Of a stretch of 64,000 nt of DNA, positions 51,203 to 58,457 are shown piece after piece. Below the pieces are notes generated by a model that saw only the letters and a list, made by a program, of their open reading frames with translations, was not told the origin of the DNA and made no database searches. The stretch covers positions 124,001-188,000 of the forward strand of contig CAIUPP010000023.1 of assembly GCA_903901045.1 (NCBI GenBank), written 5' to 3'. This DNA is from an uncultured Planctomycetota bacterium (GTDB taxonomy: Bacteria; Planctomycetota; Brocadiia; CAIUPP01). Position numbers and translations under genes: made by a program. Position 1 is the stretch's first letter. Every line of letters begins with the position of its first letter.

Positions 51203-51673
51203 CTATCGATAGAGGACTCCGTCAGGGAGTTCGTTCCTGTCATTGGGCCTGGCGGGAAAATGTTCTGCCAGAATCTCGCCGGCGTGCTCGATTCCCCTGC
51301 ATATTCCCTCCGCCGCGCGGTTGTCCTTGATGCCGTCGAGAATGACATTGACCGTTGTCTGCCAGGTGTCGGCCTTGACTTTGTCATGGACGTCCTTGTC
51401 CGCCTTGACATTCACCATTCTCTCGTCAAGAGAGATCATGATCAGGACCCCAGTCCGGTCGTGCGTGTTCTGAATTCCGGTGCTTAGAAACGCTTTCCGG
51501 GCTCGCTGCTCCACGGCGGCTTCATCCGTGAGGACGCTCAGGACCTTCCGGCTTTTCTGCACGACCAGAATGACAATCTCGCCGGATGTCTTCTTTTCGG
51601 CGCTCGCCACCGCCGCTTCGATTTCTCTCTTGTCCGCATCGGTAAGAAAGTTCTTCAACAGGATACGGCCCAT
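51203..51673 (-). CDS. TPM-domain protein
   Basis: 156 residues, a single TPM (YgcG/Psb32-like) domain with the pattern SGEIVILVVQKSR, ARKAFLSTGIQNTHDRTGVLIMISLDERMVNVKADKDV and IKDNRAAEGICRGIEHAGEIL. No signal peptide or membrane helix seen. TPM domains act in membrane-protein repair or envelope functions, mechanism unclear. Last gene of the LemA-TPM-TPM operon, 20 bases after the second gene. Confidence 0.87.
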   Translation of the reverse strand: MGRILLKNFLTDADKREIEAAVASAEKKTSGEIVILVVQKSRKVLSVLTDEAAVEQRARKAFLSTGIQNTHDRTGVLIMISLDERMVNVKADKDVHDKVKADTWQTTVNVILDGIKDNRAAEGICRGIEHAGEILAEHFPARPNDRNELPDGVLYR

Positions 51674-51693
51674 ATTTCCTCCTTGGGCAGGGG

Positions 51694-52551
51694 TTACCAG
51701 CGTCCGGAAGCTCCGCCGCCGCCGAATGAGCCTCCGCCTCCGCTAAACGAGCTTCCGCCTCCGCCCCAACCGGAGCCGCCGGATGACGAGCCGCCTCTGC
51801 CGGAGGACCAACTGCCGCTGTTTCCCGAGCCGATCCCGGCGAGCAATTCATTGGAAACCATTCCCACCAGGAAGCCGATGATTCCGGAAAGAATGGCGAT
51901 GGGCAGCGTGTAGATCCAACTGGCCAGGAGGAAGGTTCCCAGGCCGCCGGCAATTCCCCCGAACAGCCGCTTGATTCCGCAAAGCACCACCGAGACGATA
52001 AAGACGAAGAACAACAGGAACAAGCCGATCATCATCTTGCCGGCCGCCGCATCTTCCCCGGCTCCATCGCCCTCATTCCCTTTATACTCTCCCTTGACCG
52101 CCAGGAAGATCTGATCCAGGCCGTTGTCCAGCCCGCGATAGTAATTCCCCTCCTTGAAACTCGGGGTAATGTCCTCGCGGATTATTCTGCCGCACCGCCC
52201 ATCCGGAAGAACTCCTTCGAAGCCATAGCCTGTTTCCAGCCGGATCTGTCGGTCGTTCTTCACGACCAGAATCAGCAGACCGTTGTCTTTGCCTCTTTGT
52301 CCGCCTTTCCACTTCTCGCAAATCTTGAGCGAGAACTGCTCAAGAGCGTTCCCTTCCAGAGAGTTGATCATCACAATCGCAATCTGGTCGGAAGATTCCC
52401 GCTCGTGATTCTGGAGCTTGGCTTCCAGTTGGCTGATTTCCTGGCTTGACAGCGTCTGGGTCAAGTCCGTCACGCGCCTCGTGATGTCGGGAACGTCCAG
52501 CGCATAGGACGAGGCGGCCAGCAGGAGAACCATCAGCAGTGCTTTTCTCAT
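51694..52551 (-). CDS. YgcG-like TPM protein with Gly/Ser-rich tail
   Basis: 285 residues. Signal peptide (about 1-17), TPM domain (about 20-150: QIAIVMINSLEG ... KDNGLLILVVKNDRQIRLETGYGFEGVLPDG), two transmembrane helices (about 177-195 and 207-228) and a Gly/Ser-rich tail (GSWSSGRGGSSSGG ... SGRW). Same architecture as E. coli YgcG-type proteins, which are coupled to LemA. Middle gene of the operon. Confidence 0.9.
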   Translation of the reverse strand: MRKALLMVLLLAASSYALDVPDITRRVTDLTQTLSSQEISQLEAKLQNHERESSDQIAIVMINSLEGNALEQFSLKICEKWKGGQRGKDNGLLILVVKNDRQIRLETGYGFEGVLPDGRCGRIIREDITPSFKEGNYYRGLDNGLDQIFLAVKGEYKGNEGDGAGEDAAAGKMMIGLFLLFFVFIVSVVLCGIKRLFGGIAGGLGTFLLASWIYTLPIAILSGIIGFLVGMVSNELLAGIGSGNSGSWSSGRGGSSSGGSGWGGGGSSFSGGGGSFGGGGASGRW

Positions 52552-52615
52552 TGCGCCTCCCTGGAAAGAGAAGAGGAGACAAGAAGCGACTGGTCTTCTC
52601 TCCCTGATTCCAGCC

Positions 52616-53224
52616 TTAGAGCTCGACTTTCGGAGCCGTCTTTGCCGCCGCGTCCATCTCGAACCGGGCCCTTGTCTTCATGTTCATCCGATTGGCCACG
52701 AAGCTGCCGAAGAAGCTCTGAATCTTGTTGTTGTAATCGGCCACTTTCTCGTTGTAGCGCGTTCTCTCGACGGAGATCCGGTTCTCAGTGCCGGCAAGCT
52801 CGTCCATCAACTGCGCGACTTGCTTGTCAGACTTGATTTCAGGATATTTCTCCATGACCACCAGAAGTCTCGATAGAGCGCTGCCCAGATTGTCCTGCGC
52901 CTGCATGTACTGCTGGGCCTGTTCGGGGGTGACCTTCGCATCCTTCAGGTCAATCCGGACCTGGCCGACTTTGGCGCGAGCTTCCGTCACGCCGATGAGA
53001 ACCGCCTGCTCCTGTTTGAAGATGCCCTTGACGCTGGCGACGAGGTTCGGAATCAGGTCGTAACGTCTCTGCATCACCGCGTCGACGTTGCCCCCCTGCT
53101 GCTCGCACGCGTTGTTCAGCTTAATGATCTGATCGTAGGTGGAGGTGTACCAACCGAAGACCACGAAGCCGACGATAAGCCCGAGAACAACCAACGCACC
53201 GACGATGATCAGCGCCGCTTTCAT
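52616..53224 (-). CDS. LemA family protein
   Basis: 202 residues. N-terminal transmembrane helix (about 5-25, IIVGALVVLGLIVGFVVF) and a long helical domain with the LemA signature NNACEQQGGNVDAVMQRRYDLIPNL and the end VANRMNMKTRARFEMD. Role in envelope stress or membrane organisation is proposed for the family, not established. ATG at 53224 with CAGGAG upstream is preferred over a longer frame lacking a membrane start. Operon with two TPM genes. Confidence 0.93.
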   Translation of the reverse strand: MKAALIIVGALVVLGLIVGFVVFGWYTSTYDQIIKLNNACEQQGGNVDAVMQRRYDLIPNLVASVKGIFKQEQAVLIGVTEARAKVGQVRIDLKDAKVTPEQAQQYMQAQDNLGSALSRLLVVMEKYPEIKSDKQVAQLMDELAGTENRISVERTRYNEKVADYNNKIQSFFGSFVANRMNMKTRARFEMDAAAKTAPKVEL

Positions 53225-53311
53225 GTTTGCCACTCCTGATATTGGGGGACGCGCAACCTGGTTCCATAGCCCGGTCTTGGATGAAGACTCGCGCCCACTC
53301 GCCATGCGATG

Positions 53312-53340
53312 CTTCTACCATCCCCCCGCGCCGCCGTCAA
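53312..53340 (-). promoter_or_regulatory. Promoter for the LemA-TPM operon
   Basis: On the minus strand TTGACG (53335-53340), 17 bp, TAGAAG (53312-53317). Confidence 0.55.
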
Positions 53341-53365
53341 TAACAGTCGCAAGCGGCTCGCGTCT

Positions 53366-53395
53366 TTGACAGATGCGGTCGCCGGCAGGTAAACT
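53366..53395 (+). promoter_or_regulatory. Promoter for the hydrogenase regulatory cluster
   Basis: TTGACA (53366-53371), 18 bp, TAAACT (53390-53395), about 60 bases before the first DRTGG-like gene. Its -35 lies 26 bases from that of the divergent LemA promoter. Confidence 0.5.
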
Positions 53396-53453
53396 CCCGT
53401 CATAGTCATTCGGGCTTCTGGAGTCATCTTTCCAGCCCACGGGAGTCCATCCG

Positions 53454-53804
53454 ATGAGGTTGTCCAAGCTGGCCGCTCTGGCGGGACTGCCCCTCACGGC
53501 GAACGCGCAGAAGGCCGAGACGGCGGAGGTCCGGCGGGTCTGCGCAGCCAACCGCATCAGCGAGCTGCTGAGCGAAGCCGCCCCCACCACCCTGCTGGTC
53601 ACCGCGCTGGCCAATCGCCATCTCGCGCACGTGGCCGAGTTGACGGAATCCCCGGCGATCTGTCTGGCCGGCGGCGTCGCGCCCGACGCGGCGCTTCTGG
53701 AGGCCGCCGGCGCGCGCGGTCTCGTGCTGCTGACCTCGCCGGAAGATCCCGCCCGCACGGCGGACCGGCTTTACCGCGCTCTTCAGTCCGAAGGCGGAAC
53801 TTGA
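53454..53804 (+). CDS. DRTGG-like protein, hydrogenase cluster copy 1
   Basis: 116 residues. An alpha/beta fold like the DRTGG domain found with [FeFe]-hydrogenase genes: ISELLSEAAPTTLLVTALANRHLAHVAELTESPAICLAGG, then ARGLVLLTSPEDPARTADRLYRAL. The DRTGG residues themselves are not strictly present. Role: ligand sensor or adaptor of the hydrogenase regulatory set (inference). The next start (TTG) overlaps its stop. Confidence 0.7.
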   Translation: MRLSKLAALAGLPLTANAQKAETAEVRRVCAANRISELLSEAAPTTLLVTALANRHLAHVAELTESPAICLAGGVAPDAALLEAAGARGLVLLTSPEDPARTADRLYRALQSEGGT

Positions 53805-55399
53805 ACGTGGATACCTGCGCCTGCCATATCACAGGCGGAAACTTCGACAGCGCCGGAGAGGCCTCCAGCCTGCTCAAGGAGGCGCTGAAGCGCATCGGCG
53901 TGGAGCCGGAGTTGATCCGCCGGGCGGTGATCGCCGCCTACGAGGCGGAGATGAACGTGGTGATCCACGCGCGGCGCGGGCGGCTGGAGGCGCGCATCGC
54001 GCCGGACCGCGTCGAGGTGGAGGTGGATGATGAGGGGCCGGGGATTCCCGATATTCCGCGCGCGATGACGGAGGGGTACTCGACCGCGCCGCCGGAGGCG
54101 CGCGCCCTGGGCTTCGGCGCGGGGATGGGGCTTCCCAATATCCGGCGCTGCGCCGATGAGCTCTCCCTGGAATCCAGCGTGGGCAAGGGGACGCGGCTGC
54201 GCTTCACCGTCCTGCTCAGAGGAGGACAGGAGCATGGGGAATCGGCTGTGGGCCTGGAATTTCTGCGGGAACGCTGCACCGATTGCCGCCTCTGCCTGAG
54301 GGCCTGCCCCACCAGCGCGCTGCGGGTGCGCCGCGGATGGCCGCTCGTGCTGGAACACCTGTGTATTAACTGTACGGAGTGCATCCGCGGCTGCCCCGCC
54401 GGAGCCATTTCCCTGCGCCATAGCCCGGGCGCCGCCGCAGGTGCGCAAGCGGGAAGCATTGTAGGGGCGCAGCATGCTGCGCCCTTGCCCGAAACCACAC
54501 TCGTTCTGCCAAAGGCCCTTGCCGCGCGGATCGCGGAAAGCCCGGCCAGGGCAGTCGCGCTCCTTCGCGCGCGCGGCTACCGGCGCGTCCTCTGGCTGGA
54601 TGCCTGGCGTGACGCGGTGCGGCGCGAGGCGCTGCGCTTCTCCCCCACCCGGCCGATGATCCTCCCCACCTGCCCGGCGGTCGTTGCGCTCATCGAGAGC
54701 CGCTACGCCGCGCTCATTCCGCACCTCGCCCCGGTTGCCTCGCCGATCGAGAGCATGGCGGCGCAACTGGCCGGCGAGCCGCTCGAAGTCGTCGTCTCCT
54801 GCCCGGCGGAAGCCGCGGCGTTGGTGGCGCGCGGGGTGTCCGTCATGTCGCCAAAGACGTTCCTTTCACGATTTGGCGAAGGGGCAGGGCATGCCTTGCC
54901 CCCGCAGACGGACAGCGCGCCTGAGTTTCAGATTCCCCGAGTCACCGGCATCGCCGATGTCATCCGAACATTGGAGTCCATCGAAGATGGCCACATGGGA
55001 GATGTCCCGGCGCTGGAACTGTTCGCATGTCCGGGCGGCTGCGCTGCTTCGCCTCTCTTACGTTCAACCGGCGCGGGAGAAGCCGGGACCGCTGGGTCGG
55101 AAATCGCAGATCGCCCGGCTCCCCCTCCTCCCGATGATTCCCCCGGCACGATTGCGGTCGCATCCCCCCTGCGAGCGCCGCGCGCGCCTCGCCCCGGGAT
55201 CCGGCTGGACAAGGAGATGGCCGAAGCGATCCGCAAGCTGGGACGCATCGATGAATTGACGCGCGCGCTGCCCGGGACCGACTGCGGCCTCTGCGGTGCG
55301 CCGACCTGCCGCGCGATGGCGGAGGATGTGGTGCTGGGACGCGCCGTCCGCAGGGATTGCCCATACTTCCACGATGATTCGAAGGAGGAGAGCCGATGA
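53801..55399 (+). CDS. HATPase-ferredoxin-hydrogenase-like fusion protein
   Basis: 532 residues. Residues 1-145 are a HATPase/anti-sigma kinase fold: N-box YEAEMNVVIHA, DEGPGIPD, GAGMGLPNIRR. Residues 156-205 hold two [4Fe-4S] motifs, CTDCRLCLRACP and CINCTECIRGCP. Then a degenerate hydrogenase-like part (ACPGGCAAS) and a C-terminal Fe-S domain CGLCGAPTCRAM (about 490). In most relatives the HATPase and the ferredoxin protein are separate genes; here they share one frame, with a leftover AGGAGG at 54220-54225 in the join. Two GCATGC palindromes lie in the protein (GAQHAAP, GHALP). Start TTG 53801 or GTG 53807 (overlap with previous stop). Confidence 0.78.
   Translation: MNVDTCACHITGGNFDSAGEASSLLKEALKRIGVEPELIRRAVIAAYEAEMNVVIHARRGRLEARIAPDRVEVEVDDEGPGIPDIPRAMTEGYSTAPPEARALGFGAGMGLPNIRRCADELSLESSVGKGTRLRFTVLLRGGQEHGESAVGLEFLRERCTDCRLCLRACPTSALRVRRGWPLVLEHLCINCTECIRGCPAGAISLRHSPGAAAGAQAGSIVGAQHAAPLPETTLVLPKALAARIAESPARAVALLRARGYRRVLWLDAWRDAVRREALRFSPTRPMILPTCPAVVALIESRYAALIPHLAPVASPIESMAAQLAGEPLEVVVSCPAEAAALVARGVSVMSPKTFLSRFGEGAGHALPPQTDSAPEFQIPRVTGIADVIRTLESIEDGHMGDVPALELFACPGGCAASPLLRSTGAGEAGTAGSEIADRPAPPPPDDSPGTIAVASPLRAPRAPRPGIRLDKEMAEAIRKLGRIDELTRALPGTDCGLCGAPTCRAMAEDVVLGRAVRRDCPYFHDDSKEESR
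54461..54484. repeat. GCATGC palindrome inside the HATPase-ferredoxin gene, copy 1
   Basis: GTAG followed by GGGCGCAGCATGCTGCGCCC, identical core to 4464 and 23868; translated in frame as GAQHAAP. Confidence 0.92.
54881..54903. repeat. GCATGC palindrome inside the HATPase-ferredoxin gene, copy 2
   Basis: GGGGCAGGGCATGCCTTGCC plus CCC, AAGG-type variant with one mismatch; translated in frame as GHALPP. Confidence 0.88.
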
Positions 55400-55749
55400 C
55401 GCTCCGCGAGATCGCCGCACAACTGCATTGGACGGAACTGACGCCGGAATTGACGGCACAGAAGGAGGCGCAAGTCCGCAGCGGGCACGCCAGCGATCTG
55501 CTGAGCGACGTGCTGGCGCATGCTCCCGCCGGAGGAGTGCTGGTGACGATCCAACTCCACATGAACGTGATCGCCGTGGCGCTTCACGCCGAGCAGGCGG
55601 CGGTGGTGTTCGCCTCGGGGCTGGCTCCCGAAGAACCGGTGCGGCAGCGCGCATTAAAGGAGGGGCTGCCGCTCTTCACCTGCGCCGAGACCGCCTTCGA
55701 GGCGGCCGGCCGGCTCTACGCCCTCGGGCTGCGAGGGAGAGCGTCGTGA
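55396..55749 (+). CDS. DRTGG-like protein, hydrogenase cluster copy 2
   Basis: 117 residues. The same kind of small alpha/beta domain as the gene at 53454 (AGGVLVTIQLHMNVIAVALHAEQAAVVFASG ... FEAAGRLYALG), with only weak direct similarity. ATG with AAGGAGG 7 bases upstream; its ATGA overlaps the previous stop, and its own stop overlaps the next GTG. Confidence 0.7.
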   Translation: MTLREIAAQLHWTELTPELTAQKEAQVRSGHASDLLSDVLAHAPAGGVLVTIQLHMNVIAVALHAEQAAVVFASGLAPEEPVRQRALKEGLPLFTCAETAFEAAGRLYALGLRGRAS

Positions 55750-56483
55750 CCTGGCGCGCGGCAGACCTGCACATCCATTCCGCGCTCTCTCCCTGCGCGG
55801 CGAAGGAGATGACCCCGCGGCGCATCGTGGCCCAGGCGGCGCGGCGCGGCCTGGGGGTCATCGCCCTCTGCGACCACAACAGCGCGGCAAACGTCCGCGC
55901 GCTGCAGGAGGTGGCGCAGGGCCTCGTTCTGGTGGTGGCCGGGATGGAGATCATGACGCGCGAGGAGGCGCACATCGTGGGGCTCTTCCCCGACGCGGAG
56001 CGGGCCGAGGCGGCCGCGCGGAGCGTGCGCGACACGCTCCCCCTGCTGAAGAAACTACCCTCCGTTTACGAAGAGCAGCAGTTGCTGATGGACGCGCAGG
56101 ACCGCGTCATCGGCCAGGAAGAGCGCATGCTCGGGGCCGCTTCCGCATTGGACCTCGATGAGACCGTGCGGCTGATCCACTCCCACGGCGGGCTGGCCGT
56201 GGCGGCCCACGTGGACCGCCCCTCCTTCAGCGTGGTGAGCCAGCTTGGCTTCTTCCCGGAGCCGAATGACTTTGACGCCATCGAGGTCACGCCGATCGGC
56301 CTGCGCGCGGGACGGGAGCGCAAGTTCAGGGATTCCGGCTTGCCGATCATCGTCTCGTCGGACAGCCATTACCTCGACAACATCGGACAGGGGTTCACCG
56401 AATTGGACATGAACGCGCTGGACTTCGAGTCGTTTGCATTCGCCCAGAAGGGACCGGAGTCCGGGAGGCGTCCCCGTGCGTGA
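55746..56483 (+). CDS. PHP-domain phosphoesterase of the hydrogenase cluster
   Basis: 245 residues. PHP metal-dependent phosphoesterase: ADLHIHSALSPCA (first motif, about 6-18), ALCDHNSAANV (about 40), AHVDRPSF (about 158) and VSSDSHYL (about 203). GTG start overlapping the previous stop. This PHP gene recurs next to DRTGG-like and HATPase genes beside trimeric hydrogenases (known association); its substrate is unknown, possibly a signalling nucleotide. Confidence 0.85.
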   Translation: MTWRAADLHIHSALSPCAAKEMTPRRIVAQAARRGLGVIALCDHNSAANVRALQEVAQGLVLVVAGMEIMTREEAHIVGLFPDAERAEAAARSVRDTLPLLKKLPSVYEEQQLLMDAQDRVIGQEERMLGAASALDLDETVRLIHSHGGLAVAAHVDRPSFSVVSQLGFFPEPNDFDAIEVTPIGLRAGRERKFRDSGLPIIVSSDSHYLDNIGQGFTELDMNALDFESFAFAQKGPESGRRPRA

Positions 56484-57021
56484 CCTGTCGCTGCACCTGC
56501 TGGATCTGATCGAGAACTCCACGCGCGCGGGCGCCTCCGTGGTGGCGATCTCCATCGCGCAGGAGCGCGCGCGCGACCTGATGACGCTCTCCATCGAGGA
56601 TGACGGGCCGGGCCTCTCCGCGCCGCCGGAGAAGGCGACCGACCCGTTCTACACCACGAAGCCGAACAAGCGCGTGGGGCTCGGGCTCAGCCTTTTCGCG
56701 GCCACCGCGGAGCGCGCGGGCGGACGCATGGAGGTCGGCACGTCACCACTCGGAGGATTGGCCGTCCGCGCGACGATGCAGCTCGGGCACATCGACCGCG
56801 CTCCGCTGGGGGACATCGCCTCCACGCTGGCGACCGCCATCTGCTCCAACCCCGGGGTGGACTTTCGAGTCTCCATTTCCGTTGACGGGAAGTCGTTCGA
56901 CGTCAGTTCCGCCGCGACGGCCGCGCGCAGGATTCCTCCGGATGACGCCGCGTTCCTGGTTGCCCGCCAGGTCGCCACGGAAATTCGCAACGCAATGGCC
57001 GCGCTCAAATTGATCGAGTGA
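56476..57021 (+). CDS. HATPase (histidine-kinase-like ATPase) of the hydrogenase cluster
   Basis: 181 residues. N-box LIENSTRAGASVVAISI (about 11), G1 DDGPGL (about 47), and TKPNKRVGLGLSL (about 66) of a GHKL ATPase. No dimerisation or His-phospho-acceptor domain is present, so it is a stand-alone kinase or ATPase, perhaps an anti-sigma-like switch. GTG start, overlapping the PHP stop by 8 bases. Confidence 0.85.
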   Translation: MRDLSLHLLDLIENSTRAGASVVAISIAQERARDLMTLSIEDDGPGLSAPPEKATDPFYTTKPNKRVGLGLSLFAATAERAGGRMEVGTSPLGGLAVRATMQLGHIDRAPLGDIASTLATAICSNPGVDFRVSISVDGKSFDVSSAATAARRIPPDDAAFLVARQVATEIRNAMAALKLIE

Positions 57022-57510
57022 GTCGTTCCAGCCCAACGAAACGCCTTTGGGCGCAACGTCTATCCTGCTGCCACACTGCGTGTTACGACACGCCTGCGCT
57101 GCATCGCCGGTTTATCATGCCAGCTCAACTTGTGAAGTTTTCTCTCATTTATGTTATGCTGAAGTGACTTCGCACCGTCTCATGGATGGCCTGAATGCCG
57201 TCAAAGTTGTAGAGACGACTTTAGAGAAATCCGGAGCTGCGATCATTTTCGCAGGCCGGCGGTTCCGATGGGTGGAACCAAGTCAGGATGTTGACGCAGT
57301 GCTCTACTGATTGGAGAGCGTGCGCCTTCGGGAGCGCGGCCATCGCCGCCCCGAAGACAATCGACCCTCCGCCCACCCACCGCAGAACCACCCTTGCCGC
57401 AACGGCTGTTGGCCCAGCGGTATTCTCAATTGTGCGAACCATGTGCGCGACCGGGAACGGCGCGCGCGTCGCTGTCCTGTCATCCTGATCGTCCGGGGAA
57501 GGAGACCTGA
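57022..57510. other. 489-bp gap before hydC, with possible promoter
   Basis: No credible gene. A candidate extended -10 TGTTATGCT stands at 57152-57160, with a weak TTGTGA upstream at 57130. The plus strand has short frames without family features. Confidence 0.4.
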
Positions 57511-58041
57511 ATGGCCGTCGAGAACGCTTGCGCATGCGGAGAGAAACTGTCGGAGGAGGAGTTGCTCGCGAAGCTGGACGAGGTGCTGCTGGAGTACAAG
57601 GATAAGCCGGGCGCGCTGATCCCCGTGCTGCAGATCGCCCAGGGGATGCTCGGCTACCTGCCGGAGACCGCGCTGAAGCGCATCGCGCTGGGGCTGAACA
57701 AGCCCTACAGCGAGGTGGCCGGCGTGGTGAGTTTCTACGCCTTCTTCTCCACGTCGCCGCGCGGCAAGAACGTCATCCGCGTCTGCCTGGGGACGGCCTG
57801 CTACGTCCGCGGCGGAAAGAACGTCCTGGACGCGCTGAAACACCAGCTCAAGATCGACGTCGGCGAGACCACCAAGGACCATCTGTTCAGCCTGGAAGTG
57901 GCGCGCTGCTTCGGCGCGTGCGGCCTCGCCCCCACGATCGCGATCAACGACAAGGTGTACAAGCGCGTCCGCCCGACGAAGGTGGGCGAGATTCTGGAGC
58001 AATACAAGGAAGCTGCCAAGCAAGGAGAGGCACATGGCTAG
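57511..58041 (+). CDS. hydC: NuoE-like subunit of trimeric hydrogenase (HydC)
   Basis: 176 residues. Thioredoxin-like [2Fe-2S] protein of the NuoE/HydC family. Cys pattern: CLGTACYVRGG (about 96-101) and CFGACGLAP (about 132-136). It passes electrons between the flavin of HydB and the hydrogenase. The ATG has AAGGAGACC before it. It overlaps the next start by 8 bases. Confidence 0.95.
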   Translation: MAVENACACGEKLSEEELLAKLDEVLLEYKDKPGALIPVLQIAQGMLGYLPETALKRIALGLNKPYSEVAGVVSFYAFFSTSPRGKNVIRVCLGTACYVRGGKNVLDALKHQLKIDVGETTKDHLFSLEVARCFGACGLAPTIAINDKVYKRVRPTKVGEILEQYKEAAKQGEAHG

Positions 58042-58438
58042 CAGTGAAACGCCGAAAGCCGGCAAGATCAGCAGCCTCAAGGACTTACAGGCGATCAAGG
58101 AACGCGTGCTGACCGACACGGCGCTGCGCGCAGACGGCTACAAGGTCTGCATCACCGTGCACATGGGCACCTGCGGCATCGCCGCGGGGGCGCGCGAAAT
58201 CATGAACACCCTGATGGACGAACTCGCGGCCAGCGGACGGCGCGACATTCGCATCACCACCTCCGGCTGCATCGGCGTCTGCGTCCACGAGCCGGTGATG
58301 ACGGTGGAGAGGCTCAACAGCGAGCCGGTGATCTACGCGAAGCTGGACGCGAACAAGGCGCGCCTCATTTTCCGCGAGGACGCGCTGGGCGGCAAGACGG
58401 TCTCTCAACTGGCACTGGGCGTCGGCAAAGAATCATAA
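58034..58438 (+). CDS. [2Fe-2S] thioredoxin-like ferredoxin
   Basis: 134 residues. Single thioredoxin-like [2Fe-2S] ferredoxin with HMGTCGIAAGA (about 44) and TSGCIGVCVHEP (about 77). Encoded between HydC and HydB in many hydrogenase operons, where it is thought to serve as an additional electron carrier. It overlaps hydC by 8 bases. Confidence 0.9.
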   Translation: MASSETPKAGKISSLKDLQAIKERVLTDTALRADGYKVCITVHMGTCGIAAGAREIMNTLMDELAASGRRDIRITTSGCIGVCVHEPVMTVERLNSEPVIYAKLDANKARLIFREDALGGKTVSQLALGVGKES

Positions 58439-58457
58439 CGGACGGAGAATAATTTCC

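Noticed and set aside
4464-54903. GCATGC palindromes as transcription terminators
   Set aside because: No T-tracts follow, and four of six lie inside genes, so a repeat or insertion origin fits better.
57288-57488. Small frames on both strands in the gap before hydC
   Set aside because: Neither has a convincing start or family signature; the region is treated as leader/intergenic.
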